A stretch of 64,000 nucleotides of DNA from Neoarius graeffei (GCF_027579695.1 NC_083577.1:38603198-38667197); one strand, 5' to 3'. Positions 10,415-21,495 are shown, counted from the stretch's first letter. Made by a program: numbers and translations. The notes: generated by a model from the sequence alone, not told the origin.

Positions 10415-12052
10415 CAGTTGGGTCCATAAATATTTGGACAGAGACAACATTTTTCTAATTTTGGTTCTGTACATTACCACAATGAATTTTGAACAAAACA
10501 ATTCAGATGCAGTTGAAGTTCAGACTTTCAGCTTTAATTCAGTGGGTTGAACAAAATGATTGCATAAAAATGTGAGGAACTAAAGCATTTTTAAACACAA
10601 TCCCTTCATTTCAGGGGCTCAAAAGTAATTGGACAAATTAAATAACTGTAAATAAAATGTTAATTTCTAATACTTGGTTGAAAACCCTTTGTTGGCAATG
10701 ACTGCCTGAAGTCTTGAACTCATGGACATCACCAGACGCTGTGTTTCCTCCTTTTTAATGCTCTGCCAGGCCTTTACTGCAGTGGTTTTCAGTTGTTGTT
10801 TGTTTGTGGGCCTTTCTGTCTGAAGTTTAGTCTTTAACAAGTGAAATGCATGCTCAATTGGGTTGAGATCAGGTGACTGACTTGGCCATTCAAGAATATT
10901 CCACTTCTTTGCTTTAATAAACTCCTGGGTTGCTTTGGCATTATGTTTTGGGTCATTGTCCATCTGTATTATGAAACGCCGACCAATCAGTTTGGCTGGA
11001 TTTGAGCACACAGTATGTCTCTGAATACCTCAGAATTCATCCGGCTGCTTCTGTCCTGTGTCACATCATCAATAAACACTAGTGACCCAGTGCCACTGGC
11101 AGCCATGCATGCCCAAGCCATCACACTGCCTCCACCATGTTTTACAGATGATGTGGTATGCTTTGGATCATGAGCTGTACCATGCCTTTGCCATACTTTT
11201 TTCTTTCCATCATTCTGGTAGAGGTTGATCTTGGTTTCGTCTGTCCAAAGAATGTTCTTTCAGAACTGTGCTGGCTTTTTTAGATGTTTTTTAGCAAAGT
11301 CCAACCTAGCCTTTTTATTCTTGAGGCTTATGAGTGGCTTGCACTGTGCAGTGAACCCTCTGTATTTATTTTCATACAGTTTTTTCTTTATTGTAGATTT
11401 GGATATTGATACGCCTACCTCCTGGAGAGTGTTGTTCACTTGGTTGGCTGTTGTGAAGGGGTTTCTCTTCACCATGGAAATTATTCTGCGATCATCCACC
11501 ACTGCTGACTTCTGTTGGTGTCCAGGTCTTTTTGCATTGATGAGTTCACCAGTGCTTTCTTTCTTTCTCAGGATGTACCAAACTGTAGATTTTGCCACTC
11601 CTAATATTGTAGCAATTTCTCGGATGGGTTTTTTTCTGTTTTCGCAGCTTAAGGATGGCTTGTTTCACCTGCATGGAGCACTCCTTTGACCACATGTTTT
11701 CTTCACAGCAAAATCTTCCAAATGCAAGCACCACACCTCAGATCAACTCCAGGCCTTTTATCTGCTTAATTGAGAATGACATAACGAAGGAATTGCCCAC
11801 ACCTGCCCATGAAATAGCCTTTGAGTCAATTGTCCAATTACTTTTGGTCCCTTTAAAAACAGGGTGGCACATGTTAAGGAGCTGAAACTCCTAAACCCTT
11901 AATCCAATTTTAATGTGGATACCCTCAAATGAAAGCTGAAAGTCTGGACTTTATGTCCATGTCCATTATATAACTATAACTTGAATATGTTTCAGTAAAC
12001 AGGTAAAAAACCAAAATTTGTGTCAGTGTCCAAATATATATGGACCTAACTG
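10415..12052 (-). mobile_element. Tc1-like transposon (second family), complete ends
   Basis: The terminal repeats begin CAGTTGGGTCCATAAATATT at 10415 and end with the diverged complement at 12052. TA dinucleotides flank it at 10413-10414 and 12053-12054. Length 1638 bp. The transposase inside is decayed. Confidence 0.85.
10667..11734 (-). pseudogene. Tc1-like transposase, several frameshifts
   Basis: Fragments lie in order on the minus strand. 11734-11546 is an HTH remnant. 11598-11260 holds AKSTVWYILRKKESTG..KRPGHQ and STIKKKLYENKYRG. A third frame around 11260-11030 contains [18 protein letters not shown] (first D) and [20 protein letters not shown]. Finally 11011-10667 holds FIIQMDNDPKHNAKAT (second D) and EWPSQSPDLNPIEHAFHLL (E). 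All catalytic residues are present, but in three frames, so the copy cannot make transposase. It belongs to a different Tc1 family from the elements at 7.1 kb and 39.5 kb. Confidence 0.85.
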
Positions 12053-12448
12053 TAGTTAAGTACTTACTGAGCTTAAAGGTATTGACATTTTGTGTAGGAT
12101 ACAGGTCATTTCATCCAACGACCATTTCGTCCAATAGTTAAGACATTTAGTCCAAAGCCTTTTTTATATGCACTTTCAATGATTTTATATTTCAGGTATT
12201 TATTTGTTCAAAAAAAGGAGGAATTCTCAATGGAATTTGACGGAAGCAAAACACATTTCTGCAAAATGAAAATGAAACCAGAAATTATGGGAATCAGCAA
12301 GTGTCAACTTTGGGCATGTTCGGCTGGGGCCGCTTGTGGGGAGAGAGCATTTTTATTAGACCAAATTACATAGAAAATCTGTACTCTCACTTGCCAGATA
12401 TCCTTGGCAAGTGCAAGATATGAGATATGATATCCAGATATGAGAAAA

Positions 12449-12637
12449 TGTGTGTTTTTTCAGTCTTTCTATAGGCACGCTGATGCTTCTTGATCATGTG
12501 CAGGTGAGCCTCATTAACAACTCACATGCAAGAGTCCGCTCGGGTGCGCTCCGGACTCTGCACACACTATTAATGAGGCTCACCTGCACGTGATCAAGAG
12601 GCATCAGCGTGCTTCTATAAAGGCTGAGAAAACACAC
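12449..12637. repeat. 189-nt near-perfect palindrome
   Basis: The arms at 12449-12516 and 12569-12637 pair almost throughout (for example GCACGCTGATGC with GCATCAGCGTGC, and GTGCAGGTGAGCCTCATTAA). A second hairpin lies in the loop (AGAGTCCG..CGGACTCT, 12531-12558). Confidence 0.8.
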
Positions 12638-12821
12638 ACTCAATGCGAAGTATTACACCACATCAGTGCGCATTACCGAGCCTTATTCTCCCATGTACAC
12701 TACCGTTCAAAAGTTTGGGGTCACCCAGACAATTTTGTGTTTTCCATGAAAAGTCACACTTGTATTTACCACCATAAGTTGTAAAATGAATAGAAAATAT
12801 AGTCAAGACATATTTCTGGCC

Positions 12822-13205
12822 GGGCGGCACGGTGGTGTAGTGGTTAGCGCTGTCGCCTCACAGCAAGAAGGTCCGGATTAGAGCCCCATGGCCGGTGAGG
12901 GCCTTTCTGTGTGGAGTTTGCATGTTCTCCCCGTGTCCGCGTGGGTTTCCTCCGGGTGCTCTGGTTTCCCCCACAGTCCAAAGACATGCAGGTTAGGTTA
13001 ACTGGTGACTCTAAGTTGACCGTAGGTGTGAATGTGTGTGAATGGTTGTCTGTGTCTATGTGTCAGCCCTGTGATGACCTGGCGACTTGTCCAGGGTGTA
13101 CCCCGCCTTTCGCCCGGAGTCAGCTGGGATAGGCTCCAGCTTGCCTGTGACCCTGTAGAACAGGAGAAAGCGGCTAGAGATAATGAGATGAGATGAAATG
13201 AGATT
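12822..13205 (+). mobile_element. tRNA-headed SINE, plus strand
   Basis: It starts GGGCGGCACGGTGGTGTAGT and ends in ATGAGATGAAATGAGA. The 9-bp duplication TTTCTGGCC is at 12813-12821 and 13206-13214. It is full length, with a damaged B box. Confidence 0.85.
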
Positions 13206-13470
13206 TTTCTGGCCATTTTGAGCATTTAATCAACCCCACAAATCTGATGCTCCAGAAACTCAATCTGCTCAAAGGAAGGTCAGTTTTATAGCTTCTCTAA
13301 AGAGCTAAACTGTTTTCAGCTGTGCTAACATGATTGTACAAGGGTTTTCTAATCATCCATTAGCCTTCTGAGGCAATGAGCAAACACATTGTACCATTAG
13401 AACACTGGAGTGATAGTTGCTGGAAATGGGCCTCTATACACCTATATAGATATTGCACCAAAAACCAGAC

Positions 13471-13784
13471 TGTAGCAGCGGGGGCATGGTCAAGCGCCGG
13501 TCTGTGACAGGAGGGAGGAGTCAGGGAAGGTAAGTGGCAGAATCACTACACCTGATGGCAATTAATCTGTGTTTGTGTGTGTCTTCCCAGTGACTGCGCT
13601 CTACTTAGGGAGGGAGAGCGAGAGCAGAGGAGCTCATCCCCCGAACTAGACGCCGGTTGTGTGTGTGTGTGTCTGTTTGGTGTTCAAATTATTCACTGAA
13701 AAGTGTGGTAATAAAGCCTTATTTTGAACCTGATCTCTGTCCTGCCATCCTCTGTGCTCCACCCACGCATACTGAACTGCCACA
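13471..13784 (+). repeat. 5' LTR of the Gmr1-like element
   Basis: Runs TGTAGCAG...TGCCACA. An AATAAAG polyadenylation-like signal lies at about 13711. GGTAAGTGG near 13530 could act as a splice donor. Confidence 0.85.
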
Positions 13785-13785
13785 G

Positions 13786-13800
13786 TGGTGCTGAAACCCA
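13786..13800 (+). promoter_or_regulatory. Primer-binding site
   Basis: TGGTGCTGAAACCCA lies one base after the LTR end, as expected for a tRNA-primed element. The related sequence GTGGTACCGAAACCCAGG sits beside the inverted LTR at 5406-5424. I do not assign the tRNA. Confidence 0.6.
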
Positions 13801-13832
13801 GGAAAATTGGAGCGCAGCAGCCGATCAGCCCC

Positions 13833-14711
13833 ATGGAGTCCTCCCCGTTCACTGACCTGGTCCACGCCCTCGCCACGGCCCAGCAAAGCCAGCACCAGGC
13901 GCTAGTCACCCTCCGAAAGGAACAAGAACAGCGCTTCGAGGCCCTGGTGCTGGCCCAGCAAGAAGATCGAGAGGCGTTCCGGCACCTCCTCGCGTTGGCG
14001 GGGTCCACCAGCGCTCCCACCGCAGGCCCGTCCCCCCTCACCCTAACCAAGATGGGTCCGCAGGATGACCCTGAGGCATTTATCACGCTCTTCGAGCAAG
14101 CAGCAGAGGCCTCGGGGTGGCCGATGGAGCAGCGCGCGGCGCGCCTCCTCCCCCTGCTAACGGGAGAGGCGCAGCTGGCCGCGCTACAGCTCCCCGCCAA
14201 CCGCCGGCTAGCCTACGCGGACCTCCGCCGGGCCCTCCTCCAGCATGTGGGGCGCACCCCAGAGCAGCAGCGCCACCGCTTCCACACTTTGCGCTTGGAG
14301 GAAGTCGGCCGGCCGTTCGCGTTTGGCCAGCAACTCCGGGACGCCTGCTGGCGGTGGCTGAGGGCCGACAACTGTGATGCCGAGGGAATCATCGACCAGG
14401 TGGTGCTGGAGCAGTTCGTCGCGCGCTTGCCAACAGGAACCGCGGAGTGGGTCCAGTGCCACCGCCCGGCATCGCTGGATCAGGCCATCGAGCTGGCGGA
14501 GGACCATTTGGTGGCTGTTCCGATGGCAGGACAGCGAACATCCTCTTCTCTCCTCTCCTCTCTCTCTCTCCCCCTCTCTCCTCCTGTGTCTCGTCCTCAC
14601 CCAGTTCCCCCACCGCGGAGGCAGGGGCTGGCCCCACCCCAGCCGGCCCGTCGCACCCGCAGTGTCCTCCCGTTTTTCCCTTCTGTGTCTGTCTCTCCCC
14701 CCCTCAGGTGA
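13833..14711 (+). CDS. gag: Gag with SCAN-like capsid domain
   Basis: The first ATG after the primer-binding site is at 13833 (MESSPFTDLVHALATAQQSQ). A coiled-coil-like, Q/E-rich N-terminus precedes a capsid. Residues of about 130-225 read EVGRPFAFGQQLRDACWRWL, then IIDQVVLEQFVARLPTGTAEW and RPASLDQAIELAEDHLV. This is the pattern of the SCAN domain, which is known to derive from Gmr1-like capsids. The frame then enters a Ser/Pro-rich stretch and stops at 14709-14711. The zinc knuckle lies in the -1 frame (14750-14790), so Gag and Pro/Pol are either joined by a frameshift or separated by an indel in the pyrimidine tract. Particle assembly is the expected role. Confidence 0.8.
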   Translation: MESSPFTDLVHALATAQQSQHQALVTLRKEQEQRFEALVLAQQEDREAFRHLLALAGSTSAPTAGPSPLTLTKMGPQDDPEAFITLFEQAAEASGWPMEQRAARLLPLLTGEAQLAALQLPANRRLAYADLRRALLQHVGRTPEQQRHRFHTLRLEEVGRPFAFGQQLRDACWRWLRADNCDAEGIIDQVVLEQFVARLPTGTAEWVQCHRPASLDQAIELAEDHLVAVPMAGQRTSSSLLSSLSLPLSPPVSRPHPVPPPRRQGLAPPQPARRTRSVLPFFPSVSVSPPLR

Positions 14712-16130
14712 GTGAGCCCCAGAACACCGGTGCAGAGAGGAAGCCCGGGCCAGTTTGCTGGCGCTGCGGGGAACCGGGCCAGCTCCAACAGCAGTGCATG
14801 GCAATGGAGATGGGCGCAGTGGTTCAGATCCCCGACACGCCAGAAGCCGCCCTCGATTGGGCCGGAGTATATCACATACCGGTGAGTATTCAAGGGGATA
14901 GATATCAGGCGTTGGTGGATTCTGGTTGTAATCAGACCTCAATTCACCAAAGCCTGGTGCAAAACGAGGCATTGGGGGGAGCACAGGGGGTGAAGGTGTT
15001 GTGTGTGCACGGGGACATTCACAGCTACCCTTTGGTGTCGGTCCACGTTTTTTTCCGAGCGGAAAAATTTATAGTGAAGGCGGCGGTTAATCCTCGCCTT
15101 ACCCACTCTTTAATTTTGGGGACTGATTGGCTGGGATTTTGGGATTTAATGACACACTTAGTAAAGAGTGGGTCCTGCCATTTAACAGGGGGAGGTCCCG
15201 GTGTCGCTTGGGCGGGAGCAGCTGTCGCAGAGCCGTCTACGTCATCTCCGTGTCAGAGTGATGAGCCACCGGCCCCTCCTCTCTCTGTTGGGGAATCCCT
15301 CGCAGATTTCCCATTAGAGCAATTGCGAGACGAGACTCTGCGGCATGCGTTTGACCAAGTGAGAGTAATCGATGGTCAAACGCTCCAGCCAAACGCCACC
15401 CCGTCCTTCCCCTACTTCACGATTATGAAGGATAGGTTATACCGAGTGACGCAGGACACTCAAACTAAAGAGCAAGTCACGCAACTTTTAATTCCGAAGA
15501 GCCACCGGGAATTGGTATTCCAGGCGGCTCACTTTAATCCCATGGCTGGACACTTAGGGCAGGATAAGACAATAACCCGAATAATGGCCCGATTCTATTG
15601 GCCGGGGATTCACAGCGATGTTTGTAGGTGGTGTACGGCGTGCCGCGAATGCCAGTTAGTAAATCCACCGGCCATTCCAAAAGCGCCTTTGTGCCCTCTA
15701 CCATTAATCAAGACCCCGTTCGAAAGAATTGGGATGGATCTCGTCGGGCCACTAGATCGGTCAGCACGAGGGTACCACTTTATATTAGTTCTGGTGGACT
15801 ATGCAACGCGATACCCAGAAGCAGTGCCCCTGCACAATATCTCAGCATGCAGTATTGCGGAGGCGCTCTTCCGCGTTATCTCCTGAGTTGGAATCCCGAA
15901 AGAGATTCTGACTGATCAAGGCACCACATTTATGTCATGGACACTGCGCGAACTGTATGGGTTATTGGGGATTAAGCCGATCCACACCAGCGTGTATCAC
16001 CCACAAACGGACGGTTTAGTGGAACAATTCAATAGCACCCTCAAGAATTTCATTAAAAAATTTGTAAGTGAGGACGCACGTAATTGAGATAAGTGGCTCG
16101 AGCCCTTGTTGTTTTCAGTGCGAGAGGTCC
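14690..16130 (+). pseudogene. Zinc knuckle, protease and integrase of the Gmr1-like element
   Basis: The frame reads CWRCGEPGQLQQQC (degenerate knuckle without its histidine), then the protease motif YQALVDSGCNQTSIH with ILGTDWLGF downstream. The integrase has the HHCC zinc module (H..NPMAGHLGQDKT.., CRWCTACREC) and core motifs (GMDLVGPLDRSARGYHFILV first D). A TGA at 15884-15886 replaces an expected arginine. In the same frame follow ILTDQGTTFMSW (second D) and HPQTDGLVEQFNSTL (E). A second TGA at 16085-16087 replaces a tryptophan, and a 1-nt indel lies near 16130. All three catalytic acids survive. The domain lies 5' of RT. Confidence 0.85.
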
Positions 16131-18020
16131 CCAAGCCTCTACGGGGTTCTCCCCGTTCGAATTATTATATGGGCGTAAGCTGCGCGGCATTCGAGATGTG
16201 CTGCGGGAAAATTGGGAGGAGGGACCTTCACAAAGTAAAAGCGAAATTCAATAAGTTATGGACCTGCGTGCAAAACTCCACACACTCACCCACCTAACCC
16301 AGGAGAATTTGCGGCAGGCCCAAGAACGGCAAGCCCGCCTGTACAACAAGGGTACGCGCCTTAGGGAGTTCACACCGGGAGATAAGGTACTCATACTGTT
16401 GCCCACATCGAGCTCCAAATTGATCGCCAAGTGGCAAGGACCCTTTGAGGTCACACGGCGAGTCGGGGACGTCGACTACGAGGTGAGGCGAACGGACAGG
16501 GGTGGGGCGCTACAGATTTACCACCTCAATCTGCTTAAACTCTGGAATGAGGAGGTCCCCGTGGCATTGGTGTCGGTGGTTCCGGAGAAGGCAGAGCTGG
16601 GGCTGGAGGTTCAAAAAGGGGCATTGGCATCATGTACCTCTCCGGTCCCCTGTGGAGACCACCTCTCCCCGACCCAACTCACGGAGGTCACCCAGTTGCA
16701 GACCGAGTTTTTGGACGTGTTCTCACCCCTGCCCGGTCACACCGACCTCATAGAGCACCACATAGAGACGCCCCCAGGGGTGGTAGTGCATAGCCGCCTT
16801 TACAGGCTACCCGAACACAAAAAAAAAGTGGTTCGGGAAGAACTCGAGGCCATGCTCGAGATGGGCATCGTCGAGGAGTCCCACAGTGACTGGAGCAGCC
16901 CGGTGGTCTTGGTACCCAAGGCCGACGGGTCGGTCCAGTTCTGTGTGGACTATAGAAAAGTCAACGCGGTGTCTAAATTCGACGCGTACCCAATGCCTCG
17001 TATTGATGAGTTGCTCGATCGACTCGGCACTGCTCGCTTTTATTCAACACTGGATTTGACGAAGGGATATTGGCAGATCCCCTTGACTCCACTATCCCGA
17101 GAGAAAACGGCCTTTTCCACACCGTTTGGTTTACACCAATTCCGTTTGGGCTGTTTGGGGTGCTCGCTACATTTCAGCGGCTGATGGACAGAGTCCTCCG
17201 CCCCCACGCCACTTATGCGGCCGCTTACCTAGATGATATAATCGTCTATAGTAATGACTGGCCGAGGCACCTCAAACATCTGAGGGCCATCCTTAGGTCG
17301 CTGAGGCGAGCGGGGCTCACAGCCAACCCAAAGAAGTGTGCGATTGGGCGGATGGAAGTACGGTATCTGGACTTCCACTTGGGCAACGGGCAGGTGCGCC
17401 CCCAAATTAATAAGACGGCAGCAATTGCGGCCTGCCCGAGGCCCAAGACCAAAAAGGGGGTGAGACAGTTCCTGGGGCTGGCTGGCTGTTACCGTAGGTT
17501 TATACCTAATTATTCGGACATCACCAGCCCGCTGACTGATCTCACTAAAAAGGGGGCACCAGATCCGGTCCAGTGGACGGAGCAATACCAGTGGGCTTTT
17601 TCTGAGGTAAAGGCTGCACTGTGTGGGGGGCCACTTTTACACTCCCCTGACTTTTCTCTCCCCTTTGTGTTGCAGACCAATGCGTCGGACAGAGGGCTGG
17701 GGGCGGTTTTGTCCCAGGAGGTGGAGGGGGAGAACCACCCCGTCTTGTACATCAGTAGGAAGCTGTCAGTGCGTGAGGGGTGATACAGCACCATAGAAAA
17801 AGAGTGTCTGGCGATCAAGTGGGCGGTCCTTGCCCTCCGTTACTACCTGCTGGGGCGCCCTTTCACCCTCTGTTCAGACCACGCGCCCCTCCAGTGGCTC
17901 CACTGCATGAAAGATGCCAACGTGCGGATCACCTGTTGGTATCTGGCACTCCAACCCTTCAATTTTAAGGTGGTCCACAGGCCGGGGGCGCAGATGGTCG
18001 TGGTGGACTTCCTCTCCTGT
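16130..18020 (+). pseudogene. Integrase C-terminus, reverse transcriptase and RNase H
   Basis: After a TAA at 16255-16257 the frame from 16258 carries the integrase tail (HLTQENLRQAQERQARLYNK, PGDKVLILLPTSSSKL). RT follows: VVREELEAMLEMGIVEESHS, SPVVLVPKADGSVQFCVDYR and FYSTLDLTKGYWQIPL (motif A, D). A deletion of about 10 nt near 17140, compared with the copy at 2350, shifts the frame. The next frame carries AAYLDDIIVYSNDW (catalytic DD) and the thumb and RNase H (LQTNASDRGLGAVLSQE). A TGA at 17781-17783 precedes YSTIEKECLAIKWAV and the end of RNase H (CSDHAPLQWLH). Confidence 0.85.
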
Positions 18021-18094
18021 CAAGGGGGGGGGGGGGGGGGGGAAGTCGGCTGCAGGCCAGACAGCCACCCGGCCTGAGTCGGGCGGTAGGGGTA
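18020..18094 (+). promoter_or_regulatory. G-tract and polypurine region before the 3' LTR
   Basis: A run of about 18 G lies at 18026-18042. GGGCGGTAGGGGTA directly precedes the LTR and is a likely plus-strand primer. Confidence 0.5.
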
Positions 18095-18406
18095 TGTGGC
18101 AGCGGGGGCGTGGTCAAGCGCCGGTCTGTGACAGGAGGGCGGTGTCAGGGAAGGTAAGTGGCAGAATCACTACACCTGACGGCAATTAACCTGTGTTTGT
18201 GTGTGTCTTCCCAGTGACCGTGCCCTACTTAGGGACGGAGAGTGAGAGCAGAGGAGCTTATCCCCCGAACTAGACGCCGGTTGTGTGTGTGTGTCTGTTT
18301 GGTGTTCAAATTGTTCATTGAAAAGTGTGGCAATAAAGCCCTATTTTGAACCTGATCTCTGTCCTGCCATCCTCTGTACTCCACCCACGCATACTGAACT
18401 GCCACA
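18095..18406 (+). repeat. 3' LTR of the Gmr1-like element
   Basis: Runs TGTGGCAG...TGCCACA and is nearly identical to 13471-13784. Confidence 0.85.
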
Positions 18407-18569
18407 CAGACATTTAGTAGAATTTAGCTAGAATAGTCATTTACCACATTAGCAATGTATAGAGTGTATTTCTGATTAGTTTAAAGTGATCTTCATTGAA
18501 AAGAACAGTGCTTTTCTTTCAAAAATAAGGAAATTTCAAAGTGACCCCAAACTTTTGAACGGTAGTGTA

Positions 18570-18812
18570 GATTCCCTGGGTTTCTGATCCTGTTTCCTGT
18601 TCTTCGTTTCTGTTTTTGTCTTTGCCTGATTTAGCCTGTTTGTGCCTCGCCCGACCTTTTGGTAGTTTCATGTTTATGAGATTGCCTGCCATTTTGGATT
18701 GTTTGCCTGTGTGTTTTTGATAGTGCTTAATGCATTCCCTTAAATGAATTATGGTTTGTTTACATCTCAATCTTGTTGCACATATAAAATAATTGATAGT
18801 GTGTATGAAATA
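18570..18812. other. Internal part of the long-TIR element, nothing recognised
   Basis: T-rich; no coding signal. Confidence 0.35.
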
Positions 18813-18911
18813 GGCTTTGGACAAAATGTCTCAACTATTGGATGAAATGTCTCAACTGTTGCACAAAATGGCATTGGATGAAATGGTCATTAGACAAAGT
18901 GTCCTGATCCC

Positions 18912-20560
18912 TTTGTATAGAGTCTCTCGTGATCGGGTTTCAAAAACAAAGCATCATCTTTATGTTGTTCCTTACTGCTTAAAAGCCAAAGTCTTAAAGG
19001 GAATACATAACAGTGCACTCGAAGGCAGTCCAGGACTCCGAGTATTGCCAGGCAGAGGGTATGCAACTTGTATGCATTGATTATCTGGTCAGCCGATGAC
19101 TCCAACAATAGGTCTGTGGATGTTCTGATGATGACTGATCATTTCACCAGGCTGGCTCAGGCATTTACCTGCAGAGATCAATCAGCCAGTATTTCTGTAT
19201 CTGTGGCTTTCCTGAGAGAATCTACAGTGACCTGGGACTGAGCTTTGAAAGTGAATTGATTGCTTAGCTTCTGAAGTTATCAGATGTGAGAATCTCACAC
19301 AACACCATACCACCTAATAGGGAATGGGAGTGTTGAGCACTTTAATAGAACACTTGGCAACATGATCAGAGCTCTTTCTCCTGAAGCAAAGCAAGACTGG
19401 CCAAGGTATTTACAAACTCGAACATTCATGTCTTATTGTACTGCTCATGAAATAGGATATGCTCCATTTTACCTCATGTTTGGGAGAGTTCCATGTCTTT
19501 TGGTCGACATATTATTTGGAAATATTTTGACTGACTCTGATGTCACAGGGGCGGCACGGTGGTGTAGTGGTTAGCGCTGTCGCCTCACAGCAAGAAGGTC
19601 CGGGTTTGAGCCCTGTGGCCGGCGAGGGCCTTTCTGTGTGGAGTTTGCATGTTCTCCCCGTGTCCGCGTGGGTTTCCCCCAGGTGCTCTGGTTTCCCCCA
19701 CAGTCCAAAGACATGCAGGTTAGGTTAACTGGTGACTCTAAATTGACCATAGGTGTGAATGTGAATAGTTGTCTGTGTCTATGTGTCAGCCCTGTGATGA
19801 CCTGGCGACTTGTCCAGGGTGTACCCCGCCTTTCGCCCATAGTCAGCTGGGATAGGCTCCAGCTTGCCTGCGACCCTGTAGAACAGGATTAAGTGGCTAG
19901 AGATAATGAGATGAGATGAGACTGATGTCACAAACTTTGACAAGCCAGCTGTCAACAGGATTTGAAGGAAGCCATTTTAATTGCTCAGGAGCATGTGACA
20001 AAAGAACAGAATAAACAGACAAGGCTCTATAATAGGAGAGTTAAAGGAGCAACTCCTGAGATTGGGGACCATGTGCTTGTGGTTAATAAGATAGCAAGAG
20101 GGAAGAGAAGTTGCAGACAGATGGGAGTCTACTGTTTAGACTGTCATAGACAAGAATGCCAAAACACACACACTAGATACAGAACATGATCACAGGATGT
20201 GAGAGGGTCATTCATTGCCATCTACTCATGCTGGTGAATTTTCTGCCTCTCCAACGTGTGCCACATTCTTCTCATTCTGGCCTCTCATTGTCCTCTCTAT
20301 CCTTCATCTCTGTCTATTCCATGACTTTGGGTCAAGTAACATCCAAGCACACAGAAGACCAGGTATCTGTCCTGAAAGATGAGTCTCAGCATGGTGTGGA
20401 AGATGAGCAAAGTGTTGTGTGCATCCCTGGATCTGTGATTGTTTTTAATGGATATCTGCCCAATTCCAGTATCGAGTGTCCACCAGATGCTGTGGAGAGA
20501 ACCAGATAGTGGATCAGTCATGTGACTACTCCAAGTCACCAGCTTGATTATTGTGAGGGA
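18912..20560 (+). pseudogene. Ty3/gypsy integrase relic split by a SINE
   Basis: Diverged fragments are recognisable in order: LYRVSRDRVSKTKHHLYVVP and LKAKVLKGIHN (integrase N-terminal region), DDSNNRSVDVLMMTDHFTRL (core, around the first D), SELIA and MIRALSPEAKQDWP..LQT, HEIGYAPFYLMFGRVP. After the SINE come DLKEAILIAQEHVTKEQNKQ, TRLYNRRVKGATPEIGDHVL and CERVIHCHLLMLVNFLPLQ. They come from one integrase to polyprotein C-terminus and are broken by many stops and frameshifts. The residues of the second D and E are not intact. No LTR is seen. The relic differs from the Gmr1-like and sushi-like families in this window. Confidence 0.75.
19548..19921 (+). mobile_element. tRNA-headed SINE inside the integrase relic
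   Basis: Full length. The 11-bp duplication CTGATGTCACA is at 19537-19547 and 19922-19932. It starts GGGGCGGCACGGTGGTG and ends in GATGAGATGAGA. Confidence 0.85.
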
Positions 20561-20619
20561 AGCTTTACTGAACAATCTGCTGAAGTGTTTTTTTATACTT
20601 TTCCTTGTTAAATAAGACA

Positions 20620-21495
20620 GACCCTCCAGGATTTCGCGATGTTGTGATTTGCAACTTCAACACAAATTCAACCAATCCCCGTGAATTCAGGGCGGTGTTG
20701 CAATTATATCCAATCACCCCAACTTTCCCGCAAATTTGACCAATCGTTGGCATCGTCTTGAGGTGATGTCGACAAACTACCTTCCGCCTTATTTCTGTGT
20801 AAACGTTCAAGAGAAGCAGCATGTGCGAGTCAATGTTTATATATAAACACTGACTTGCACATGCTATATATAGGCTTAAATTCTGTTACTGAAAGTGTAT
20901 GTTTACAGTGAAGGACTGTGTGCACTTTATATAATTTTTTTACTTAATACAAGAAATTAATGGATGTCAACATTTTTGCCAAAATGGTATTTTATTTTCC
21001 ATTGTTTAGGCAGCTTCAGCATCATACTGTGAGATTCTGTTCAAATTGTTTTTTTCTTCTATGAAGCCTAAGCCATTTATTTTATTAGTTTATGATTATT
21101 GTTTAATTTAGTCTTCAGGAGAGACTGTCTGCACACAGTACTAGTATTAACAGTTTTTTTTCTTACATGAAAGCTGAGGCATTTATATTATATTTTAAGG
21201 TAACTTCATGTTGTGCTGTGAGGTTCTATGCACTTTAACTTTTGAACCAACAGGTGCATTTGGATAAGTAAAGCCTACTTTTCTGCATTTTTGTAGTCCT
21301 AGTAATATTTTATATTGGTAAAGATGTTTATAGGACCATTTCTCAGTGTCTTTGTTTTTTTAATCAATAGTTTTTCAGTAATAACTTAATATTTAACATA
21401 TCACTCAATTTTAATCACAAAAAGAGAAAATCGCAACAATTTCTCGCAACTTTCATTTCCTCCCGCAATGTAATCGCAACAAAAACCTAAAAAGA
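20620..21495. repeat. Probable unclassified dispersed repeat
   Basis: It begins near CCTCCAGGATTTCGCGATGT and ends in ATCGCAACAAAAACC, a composition I associate with fish interspersed repeats, but I cannot classify it. A 23-bp inverted repeat (CATGTGCGAGTCAATGTTTA..) forms a hairpin at 20819-20864. There is no coding content. Confidence 0.3.

Larger units (their letters stand above)
13471..18406 (+). mobile_element. Gmr1-like Ty3/gypsy retrotransposon, nearly full length
   Basis: LTRs at 13471-13784 and 18095-18406 are flanked by the 5-bp duplication CAGAC (13466-13470 and 18407-18411). The internal order is gag with a SCAN-like capsid, zinc knuckle, protease, integrase, then RT and RNase H. 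Integrase before RT is the reverse of most Ty3/gypsy elements and is the known hallmark of the Gmr1 group. The LTRs are highly similar, so insertion was fairly recent, but pol carries stops and frameshifts. Confidence 0.9.
12698..18567. mobile_element. Tc1/mariner-type MITE (about 540 bp without inserts)
   Basis: The terminal repeats are CACTACCGTTCAAAAGTTTG at 12698 and its complement ending at 18567, with TA at 12696-12697 and 18568-18569. A SINE (12822-13205) and a Gmr1-like element (13471-18406) are inserted in it. No transposase sequence is seen. Confidence 0.8.
12097..18910. mobile_element. Candidate long-TIR DNA element hosting the 12.7-18.6 kb nest
   Basis: Bases 12097-12159 and 18813-18910 are inverted, diverged repeats built of CATTTCGTCCAA / TTGGATGAAATG-type motifs. 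The right copy has extra internal repetition. Without the nested elements it would be only about 1 kb, and no transposase is visible. I found no clear target-site duplication, so the limits are approximate. Confidence 0.45.

Noticed and set aside
12822-12900. tRNA gene at the head of the SINE
   Set aside because: The box A and B text is followed by SINE body and tail and repeats at several loci, so it is a SINE promoter.
13646-14200. 184-codon minus-strand frame, and 14208-14984 minus
   Set aside because: Antisense to gag; composition only.
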